Assembly (NCBI RefSeq): GCF_003544935.1
Contig: NZ_CP032098.1
Span: forward strand, 1,860,001-1,924,000
Source: Malaciobacter molluscorum LMG 25693
GTDB lineage: Bacteria > Campylobacterota > Campylobacteria > Campylobacterales > Arcobacteraceae
Direction: 5' to 3'
Length of the DNA stretch: 64,000 nt
Both the position numbers and the translations under genes were made by a program. Shown here in pieces: positions 35,480-41,275 of the stretch (position 1 is its first letter; the number at the start of each line of letters is the position of its first letter). Below the pieces are notes generated by a model. That model saw only the letters and a list, made by a program, of their open reading frames with translations, searched no databases and was not told the origin of the DNA.

Positions 35480-36067
35480 CTATTTATTAAAATCAAAATT
35501 GTTTTTATTTTCTAAAAACCAATAAAAAGAGAACATTAATCCAGGTGTTTTTGCTTTGGATTCATCATAAATAAAATCTTTAAAATCATCAACATTAATA
35601 AATAATAATTCAATTTGTTCATCATGAATTCCTCCTCCATTATGAACTTTCATTGACTCATCAATTGTTGCGAAAAATAAATTTTGTTTTCCTCCACTAA
35701 TTCCTACATTTGTATAAAAAGAAGTGATTTTTTCAATTTTTTCTAAAGGAACATCATATCCACATTCTTCATCAATTTCCTCTTTTGCAATTTGAATTAA
35801 ACTTTTGTCTTTATCTACAATACCTGCACATAATTCATAAGTAAAACCTTTTGTTTTATCATTTAAGTATACAGGTGGTCTAAATTGTTTCACTAATAAA
35901 AATGCATTTTTTTGTTCGTGGTATAATAAAATTGCAACAGAATCAAAACTTTTTACAGCTTCCCATGATTTTTCTACGCCATCTTGTTCAAAAGTAATCT
36001 TTACAGGATGTACAAATTTTGTATCTTCTAATTTTTGTATTTTAAAATTGTTAATTTTTGTGTTCAT
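35480..36067 (-). CDS. Nudix hydrolase, NUDT14/ADP-sugar pyrophosphatase-like
   Basis: This is a 195-residue Nudix protein. The Nudix box is AGIVDKDKSLIQIAKEEIDE followed by ECGY. The usual Arg before the first catalytic Glu is Glu here, while the EExGx core is intact. FTYELCAGIVD and the N-terminal beta region resemble NUDT14-type UDP-glucose or ADP-ribose pyrophosphatases. It is upstream of the LLM oxidoreductase in the same orientation. Substrate is inferred only at the level of nucleoside diphosphate sugars. Confidence 0.85.
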   Translation of the reverse strand: MNTKINNFKIQKLEDTKFVHPVKITFEQDGVEKSWEAVKSFDSVAILLYHEQKNAFLLVKQFRPPVYLNDKTKGFTYELCAGIVDKDKSLIQIAKEEIDEECGYDVPLEKIEKITSFYTNVGISGGKQNLFFATIDESMKVHNGGGIHDEQIELLFINVDDFKDFIYDESKAKTPGLMFSFYWFLENKNNFDFNK

Positions 36068-36166
36068 TCTTCTTCTTTTTTTCTAATTTAATTATATTTT
36101 TCTAAAAAACTTTTAAATTTTTTTTCACTTATGTTACAATAAAAACATATAAGAAAAGGATAAATA

Positions 36167-36757
36167 ATGACATTAAAATATGCTGGATTAAAACCAATGA
36201 TCGACCAACATGGTGTTCATTTTAAAGATGGGAAAGATGATAAATTCTCATATTTAATTTATGCTATTGATATATTAAAAGCTATAGACCATCCATACCA
36301 AAAAAAAATGAAATATTCTCATAATATCATAAATGACAATTATAAACCTCAAGAAATTATTAATATCCTTTTATCTTATCATCCTAATTTAGAAAAAACA
36401 ATGAATCAAGAAATTGTTTCATATAAAACTCACCTTGATAGTGAAGAAGAACATGTAAATAATCTAGTAAACTTAACAGATATAGAAAAAAAAACTTTTA
36501 TTAATAATCTAAAAATAATGAGAGATTATAAAATACAAAGAGCAAAAAATAAAATATTCTACTTTCATTGTATAGAAACAATAGTAGAAATTATTCTTTC
36601 AAATAAAATAAAAGAGATTGATACACCTTTTAATGAACGTTTTTGGCATATATTACAAACAATTCAAGGTGTTTTATCTAAACATAGAATTAGTAGTAAT
36701 TTAAAAATTGAAAATAAAGATGAAATAAAAGCTATGCTATTTATCAACATCTATTAA
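36167..36757 (+). CDS. Uncharacterised protein
   Basis: This is a 196-residue, mainly helical protein with no signal peptide or membrane segment. The first 50 residues (YAGLKPMIDQHGVHFKDGKD and SYLIYAIDILKAIDH) look like a compact domain, and the rest is lysine-rich with SEEEHVNNLVNLTDIEKKTF in the middle. Codon use matches the native genome. A GGA-rich ribosome-binding site precedes the ATG. It is transcribed away from the Nudix gene. I recognise no family. Confidence 0.7.
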   Translation: MTLKYAGLKPMIDQHGVHFKDGKDDKFSYLIYAIDILKAIDHPYQKKMKYSHNIINDNYKPQEIINILLSYHPNLEKTMNQEIVSYKTHLDSEEEHVNNLVNLTDIEKKTFINNLKIMRDYKIQRAKNKIFYFHCIETIVEIILSNKIKEIDTPFNERFWHILQTIQGVLSKHRISSNLKIENKDEIKAMLFINIY

Positions 36758-37036
36758 TATATTTTTTACATTTTGCAGGTTTATTACGATATCACATTAA
36801 TATACATACAACATGTACTATTATCGTCTAAATATCGACAAATAACATACATAAAAAGCATATCATAAACTTAAAATTTATTTAAGAATCATCTAAATTT
36901 CCAATGTTTTCTATAATAATATCTATAAAAACACCTTATTCACGATGTTTGTAGGCATTTTGATATACGATATATTTTGGGTATATTATTTGTTTATTTT
37001 CAGACCATTTTATATATAATGAATGCTTAATAAATA
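36758..37036. other. AT-rich spacer before cassette array
   Basis: This 279-bp stretch has no open reading frame I would support. A TATAAT hexamer at 37015-37020, with TTGTTT 19 bases upstream, could drive the adjacent cassettes. No integrase gene, and no left half of an attC site, is visible. Confidence 0.5.
37015..37020 (+). promoter_or_regulatory. Candidate -10 element driving integron-like cassettes
   Basis: A perfect TATAAT lies 16 bases before the GTTAGGC recombination core at 37037. The possible -35 (TTGTTT, 36990-36995) is weak and the spacing long. It resembles the arrangement in which an external promoter expresses inserted cassettes. Confidence 0.4.
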
Positions 37037-37058
37037 GTTAGGCATCTAGGTAACATTG

Positions 37059-37451
37059 ATGAAAAAAAATAAAAATAGAAATCCGCGATTAGATAATGAA
37101 ATTCTTGGCTATCCTGAAATTTATAGTTGGCCTAAAAAGCCAGTTTTCCCTGAAGAAATTATTGATATACTCATATATCGCGACGAGGGAACAGTAGGCG
37201 TAACAATAAAAGCAAATGGTGGTGATAGAATTGAATTCTTTTTTGACCGCGAGTTAGGACGTCTGTGTTTTGGAAAACATCATACTGATACTTCTGCCGC
37301 ATTCGTGAAAGCGGGGTCACCGTTTGAAAAAGAGCTTTACTCTTACTTTGAGAATGCTAGAAAAAGGCTAGATATCAATACATTTTCAGTTAATGAAATT
37401 CAGGTGTTTACAGAATATTTTAACAAGGCAAAAGTATACTCTGGTGTGTAA
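37059..37451 (+). CDS. Cassette-encoded hypothetical protein
   Basis: This is a 130-residue cytosolic protein starting at ATG 37059; a TTG at 37056 is also in frame. It has no signal or membrane segment. A beta-rich middle (IIDILIYRDEGTVGVTIKAN) precedes an acidic helical C-terminus. It begins 16 bases after the cassette core site and ends 2 bases before the R'' box of attC, as cassette genes do. I recognise no family. Richer G+C and codons such as CGC and GCG differ from chromosomal genes here. Confidence 0.72.
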   Translation: MKKNKNRNPRLDNEILGYPEIYSWPKKPVFPEEIIDILIYRDEGTVGVTIKANGGDRIEFFFDRELGRLCFGKHHTDTSAAFVKAGSPFEKELYSYFENARKRLDINTFSVNEIQVFTEYFNKAKVYSGV

Positions 37452-37453
37452 AT

Positions 37454-37549
37454 GCCTAACAAGTCGCTGCAATTGACAAAACACATGTCACGAATTTTGG
37501 TACCCAAAATGTAACGCCATGTATTTTGCAACTGAGCTCAGCGTTAGGC
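37454..37549 (+). repeat. attC recombination site (96 bp)
   Basis: The outer boxes are R'' GCCTAAC (37454-37460) and R' GTTAGGC (37543-37549), perfectly complementary. Inside, GCTG next to each box, ACAAAACACATG (37477-37488) against the complement of CATGTATTTTG (37519-37529), and the central ATTTTGG / CCAAAAT pair form a long imperfect hairpin with unpaired bases. This is the fold the integrase recognises on single-stranded DNA. Confidence 0.85.
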
Positions 37550-37576
37550 ACATTAAATCAATTAAAAGGATCCACA

Positions 37577-37879
37577 ATGATCATCGCGATAGTGAAAGCA
37601 AAAATCAAATCAGGTATGCATGCAAAATTAAGAGAAACGGCTGATATTCTACAATATGAATTTTCAAAAAATGAGCCTGGCTGTGAACAATATGAATCAT
37701 TCATAGATGGGGACGTATTCATAACTCTAGAGCGTTGGACTGATCAAGCTTGTCTTGATCAGCACTTAGAAGCAGAGCATGTGAAAAAGTATGTTCCTGA
37801 GCTAAGAAAGTGTGTTGAAAATGGAGAGTTTTCAGTTCAATTTATCGAAACTGACAACATCAATTTTATAACGATTTAG
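37577..37879 (+). CDS. Cassette-encoded ABM-family monooxygenase-like protein
   Basis: This is a 100-residue protein of the antibiotic biosynthesis monooxygenase (dimeric ferredoxin-like) fold. MIIAIVKAKIKSGMHAKLRE, EPGCEQYESF, FITLERWTDQACLDQHLEAE and the HVKKYVPEL end are typical of YgiN-like quinol monooxygenases. I chose ATG 37577 because AAAAGGA precedes it; the frame runs back into the attC site. Such genes are frequent in integron cassettes. It ends 10 bases before the next R'' box. Substrate is unknown. Confidence 0.85.
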   Translation: MIIAIVKAKIKSGMHAKLRETADILQYEFSKNEPGCEQYESFIDGDVFITLERWTDQACLDQHLEAEHVKKYVPELRKCVENGEFSVQFIETDNINFITI

Positions 37880-37887
37880 CGATAAAA

Positions 37888-38109
37888 TTGCCTAACAAGA
37901 AAAATTCTGCTGACAAAAAAAAGCCGCATCAATTTGATATTGCATTGGCTCTTGCATCATCTGCAGTTGATGCAACTGCATCAAAATATGATTATAAAGG
38001 GAATAGCAATGCAAAATACAAGCAATTTCTAAAAGATAATATGCAAATGATTACCACATTTGGATTTCCTGGAATTTCAGCATCCGGTATTCGTATCAAG
38101 AAGACCTAA
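37888..38109 (+). CDS. Possible hypothetical protein fused to a truncated attC
   Basis: The open frame of 73 codons starts at TTG 37888, inside the half attC (GCCTAAC), so its true start is unclear or lost. The translation contains PHQFDIALALASSAVDATAS and ITTFGFPGISASGIRI, which looks like real protein, but no family comes to mind. No good ribosome-binding site precedes the TTG. It may be the tail of a gene whose 5' end was removed by the rearrangement that truncated attC. Confidence 0.4.
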   Translation: MPNKKNSADKKKPHQFDIALALASSAVDATASKYDYKGNSNAKYKQFLKDNMQMITTFGFPGISASGIRIKKT

Positions 38110-38126
38110 AAACAGATGATAAAAAC

Positions 38127-38328
38127 ATGACTGATATAAAAAATATTATGTGATATTAGTAGTCAAATTGAATTTACACATGAGACTTATATTAGTGATT
38201 TTATTGATAAGTTCAAAATACCACAAAATCTTGTTTTAGGGTTGCTTGTTGCAGTTGTATTAGCAAAATGCAATAAAGATAAAAATCTCAAAAAGATCTA
38301 TTCTATTCTTGATCCAATGACTAAATAG
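38127..38328 (+). pseudogene. Frameshifted small gene
   Basis: From ATG 38127 the frame (MTDIKNIM) stops after eight codons. Shifting by one base at the A6 run near 38136-38141 gives a continuous product of about 66 residues with SQIEFTHETYISDFIDKF and a hydrophobic LVLGLLVAVVLAKC helix, ending at TAG 38326-38328. Either a one-base insertion killed the gene or the homopolymer was misread. I recognise no family. Confidence 0.45.
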
Positions 38329-38629
38329 TATATCTCATTGAATAGTTTATGGGGAAAAGAGGCAATATGAATATAACAAATCAGAGGAGCCGATGAATTA
38401 TTACCCTGCGGGAAATTTATTAGCTCACTTCAAACGTCCCAAAAGTGTTTAAGAAGTAAAATTTATAGATTCTTTAATACTTTTTGAACAACAAAAATTG
38501 TTTTTAAATCATACGTTTAAAGAGGCATTTTAAATTCAATATACAAAAGTTTGAGAAAACTATTTTCATTTGACAAAAAACTTTTGGTTTTTCTCACACT
38601 TAGTATTCTATCAAACTGACACAAAATTT
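38329..38629. other. 301-bp spacer with small ORF and interleaved inverted repeats
   Basis: An AGAGGAG sequence precedes a 19-codon frame at 38393-38452 (MNYYPAGNLLAHFKRPKSV), too short to call a gene. Two inverted-repeat pairs are interleaved at 38544-38596: CAAAAGTTT with AAACTTTTG, and TGAGAAAA with TTTTCTCA. They lie downstream of the histidine kinase gene on the minus strand. Nothing else is evident. Confidence 0.5.
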
Positions 38630-39817
38630 CTAACACTCCCCTTTATTAACATTTACTAATATATTTTTCAAATCCACAAAAAAAGTAGAACCAGCATTCT
38701 GCTTTGAAGTTAGTTTGATATCTAGTTCATACTCTTTTGCTACTCTTTTTACAATATCAAGCCCTATTCCAAAGCCACCTTCACTATTTTCACCTCTTTT
38801 ATATCTTTTAAAAATCTCTTTTTGTTGAGATTGAGTTATTCCAATACCAAAGTCTTTCACACTAAAAATACCATCAATTAAAGATACTATAATTTTAGAG
38901 TTATTATGACTATATTTTATAGCATTAGAAATTAAATTATTTACTATTTTTTGCATTTTATTTTTATCTGCTTTTATTTTGCAAACTTCTATTTTAGACT
39001 CAATTTCAATATTTTTTGTTAAAGAAATATCATTGAAATACTCTACACTATGACTTACCAAATCTTCCAAATTAAATTCTTCTTCAATACTATCATCCAC
39101 ATTTGCAAAAGTTGAAAAATGAATATCATTATAAAGTTGTGATATTTGTTTTGAACTACTAACAATATACTTCATCATTTTTTCAGGATCTTTTCCTTTT
39201 TTTAGCATAGCAACAGAAGTCATTAAAACAGATACTGGTGTATTTAATTCATGTGCTGTATCTTTTATAAAATTATCCATTGATTCTACTTTTTCTCTTA
39301 CTGGTTTTAAAAGTAACTTTGCTAATAAATAAGCAACAATAGCAACAAATATAGATGTTAAGATTAAAATTATCACCATTACTAATTTTAATTTATTTAT
39401 ATCTTGTACTTGACTGCATGTTTGTATAGCAATATATTCAATAGGTATATTATCTTCATTTAATTTTACAATATAATAATTATATTGGGATGTTTGATAA
39501 TCTGTTTTATGAAAAATGACTTCATGTTTATTCTTCATATTTGAATATAATAACTTTTTTTCTTTATCAAAAAGAGCATACTTTATATCTTTATTTTTCA
39601 ATTCAATTGGTTTAAATGGCTGCTTTTTCATATATGTATTTAAAATATGAGCTTTTATTTCATTTGATGCATTTTTCATCTGCATTGAACATTGTTGTGA
39701 AACAGATTTTAATTCATTTTTATAATATAAAGATAAAAATAATCCAACAAGCAAAACTATTGAACCAACATATATTGATAAAAAGCTTATTAGTGCTTTT
39801 TTTTCATTTTTATTCAA
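38630..39817 (-). CDS. Sensor histidine kinase
   Basis: This is a 395-residue membrane kinase. Transmembrane helices at about 10-30 and 145-170 enclose a periplasmic sensor of about 115 residues. The HisKA phospho-acceptor motif is KDTAHELNTPVSVL (about 188-201). The HATPase_c domain follows, with NLISNAIKYSHNNSK (N box), VKDFGIGI and GEGGFGIGL-like (SEGGFGIGLDIV) G boxes. It overlaps the response regulator gene by 8 bp. It is divergent from the molybdoenzyme operon at 40676, which it probably regulates. Confidence 0.92.
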   Translation of the reverse strand: MNKNEKKALISFLSIYVGSIVLLVGLFLSLYYKNELKSVSQQCSMQMKNASNEIKAHILNTYMKKQPFKPIELKNKDIKYALFDKEKKLLYSNMKNKHEVIFHKTDYQTSQYNYYIVKLNEDNIPIEYIAIQTCSQVQDINKLKLVMVIILILTSIFVAIVAYLLAKLLLKPVREKVESMDNFIKDTAHELNTPVSVLMTSVAMLKKGKDPEKMMKYIVSSSKQISQLYNDIHFSTFANVDDSIEEEFNLEDLVSHSVEYFNDISLTKNIEIESKIEVCKIKADKNKMQKIVNNLISNAIKYSHNNSKIIVSLIDGIFSVKDFGIGITQSQQKEIFKRYKRGENSEGGFGIGLDIVKRVAKEYELDIKLTSKQNAGSTFFVDLKNILVNVNKGEC

Positions 39818-40469
39818 ATTTATATCCTATTGCACGAATTGTTTTTATTCTATGTTTACCTATTAATTCTCTTAGATTTTTTATATAAACTCTTATAGTT
39901 GCATCTGTTGGCATCTCTTCATATGTCCAAATATTTTGTAGTAATTCTTCACTAGAAATTACTCTATTTTTATGAGAATAAAAATATTTTAAAATATCTC
40001 TTTCTTTTAATGCTAGTTTTTTTATTTTATTATCTATTTTTAACTCACATAAATTAGGATCAAAAGTTATATTATCACTTATTTTTAATTTTTCATTTTG
40101 CTCAATAAAAAAAACTTTACATAATTTCATGATTCTTTGATCTAACTCTTCTAAATCAAATGGCTTTTTTATATAATCATCAACTCCACTTTCAAAAGAC
40201 TCTTTTAAATGTTTTGTATCTTGATATGCTGTCAAAACTATAACAGGAGTATTATCTTTATAATCTTGTCTAAGAGCTCTTAAGACTTCTAATCCAGATA
40301 AAATAGGAGTATTTATATCTAAAAGTGCAAAATCAACTTTATTATCTATTAAATACTCTAATGCATCTTGTCCATTATTTTTAGTAATAACTTCATAACC
40401 TTTATCTTCTAAATGAAAACTAAGTAAATCACTTAATGCACTATCATCTTCAAGTAATAAAACTTTCAT
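39810..40469 (-). CDS. OmpR-family response regulator
   Basis: This is a 219-residue regulator. The receiver domain has Glu7-Asp8-Asp9, phospho-acceptor Asp51 in ALLDINTPILSG and Lys in DYIKKPFDLEEL. The C-terminal winged helix includes LALKERDILKYFYSHKNRVI and ATIRVYIKNLRELIG. It is co-transcribed with the kinase. Its start faces the molybdoenzyme operon across 206 bp, which holds candidate dyads. Confidence 0.93.
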   Translation of the reverse strand: MKVLLLEDDSALSDLLSFHLEDKGYEVITKNNGQDALEYLIDNKVDFALLDINTPILSGLEVLRALRQDYKDNTPVIVLTAYQDTKHLKESFESGVDDYIKKPFDLEELDQRIMKLCKVFFIEQNEKLKISDNITFDPNLCELKIDNKIKKLALKERDILKYFYSHKNRVISSEELLQNIWTYEEMPTDATIRVYIKNLRELIGKHRIKTIRAIGYKFE

Positions 40470-40584
40470 AATACTCCTTTATTTTTATTATATATTATAT
40501 TTGTTTATTAAATGTGTAATAGGTAAAGTTTATTTTACTTATTTATCCTACTTTTATATTATTTTTATTAAAATTTAAAATTAG

Positions 40585-40599
40585 ACTTGCGTTGCAAGT
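40585..40599. promoter_or_regulatory. Dyad between response regulator and molybdoenzyme operon
   Basis: ACTTGC-GTT-GCAAGT is a perfect 6-bp inverted repeat, G+C-rich for this AT-rich spacer. It lies about 76 bases before the Fe-S subunit start and is a candidate operator or a leader hairpin. A second weaker dyad, GTAAA-N6-TTTAC, is nearby at about 40524-40539. Confidence 0.4.
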
Positions 40600-40675
40600 A
40601 GTGTTTAAGAATACTTTTTTTTATTATCTTCAACACAATCTCCCTAATTTTCTTCTAAACGGAGACACCCAATCA

Positions 40676-41272
40676 ATGAAAAAAAATTACAAAATGATAA
40701 TTGATGCACAAAAATGTGTAGGTTGTCATGCATGTGAAGTAGCATGCAAACAAGAGTTCAAAGCTCCACTTGGATTTTTTAGAACTATGACTTTATATTT
40801 AGACGAAGGAACTTTCCCAAATGTTAAAAGAGAGTTTTTACCTTTAATGTGTAGACAATGTGATGATGCCTTATGCCAAAAAGCATGTACAAAAGGGGCA
40901 ATAACAAAAGAAAATGGAATAGTAAAGATTGATTCATCAAAATGTGATGGCTGTCAAGACTGTGTAAGTGCTTGTTCTATTGGTGCTGTTTATATAAATC
41001 CATATACAAATATTGCAGAAAAATGTAATTTATGTGAGCATAGATTAGAAATTGGTCTAAAAGCTGCATGTGAAGCAACATGTGTAGCAAATGCAATAAG
41101 TATAATTACAGATGAAAAAAATATTCCTTCAAATGCAACTGGATTTAAAAATCATAAACTTGATAAACCATCAACACTTCATATAGGTGCAAATGAAAAG
41201 ATGAAAAAGAAAATAAAACATGGACAAATATTTTCTGCAACAAACTACGAAATTTATACATGGGCGGAATAA
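40676..41272 (+). CDS. Four-cluster Fe-S electron-transfer subunit (PsrB/PhsB-like)
   Basis: This is a 198-residue protein of the molybdoenzyme beta-subunit type, with four cysteine groups. CVGCHACEVAC begins at residue 14. CRQCDDALCQKAC, CDGCQDCVSAC and CNLCEHRL follow, the last completed by CEATC. I start at ATG 40676 because the family begins just before the first cluster and GGAG lies 11 bases upstream; the frame extends 28 codons further. No signal peptide is present, so it would ride out with the Tat-signal catalytic subunit, 3 bp downstream. Confidence 0.9.
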   Translation: MKKNYKMIIDAQKCVGCHACEVACKQEFKAPLGFFRTMTLYLDEGTFPNVKREFLPLMCRQCDDALCQKACTKGAITKENGIVKIDSSKCDGCQDCVSACSIGAVYINPYTNIAEKCNLCEHRLEIGLKAACEATCVANAISIITDEKNIPSNATGFKNHKLDKPSTLHIGANEKMKKKIKHGQIFSATNYEIYTWAE

Positions 41273-41275
41273 AAG

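Larger units (their letters stand above)
37037..37896 (+). mobile_element. Two integron-type gene cassettes without integrase
   Basis: The block begins at a GTTAGGC core (37037-37043). It contains one gene, a complete attC site (37454-37549), a second gene, and the first half (GCCTAAC, 37890-37896) of another attC. Each cassette is one short gene plus its attC, the hallmark of integron cassettes. No intI gene lies within the window, so this is a cassette cluster lacking an integrase, or insertions at a secondary site. Base use is richer in G+C than the flanks. Confidence 0.75.

Noticed and set aside
37526-37576. Longer start for the ABM-like cassette gene, inside attC.
   Set aside because: Family members begin at MIIAIVKAK, and AAAAGGA directly precedes ATG 37577. 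Upstream codons lie in the recombination site.
38393-38452. 19-codon ORF (MNYYPAGNLLAHFKRPKSV) behind AGAGGAG.
   Set aside because: It is too short and isolated, with no conserved feature. I mention it only inside the spacer entry.
33293-38600. Prophage or insertion sequence as the cause of the accessory zone.
   Set aside because: I found no transposase, integrase or phage structural gene and no terminal inverted repeats bounding the block.
40592-40675. 28-codon N-terminal extension of the Fe-S subunit at 40676.
   Set aside because: The extension is unrelated to the family start, covers the ACTTGC/GCAAGT dyad and has no ribosome-binding site.
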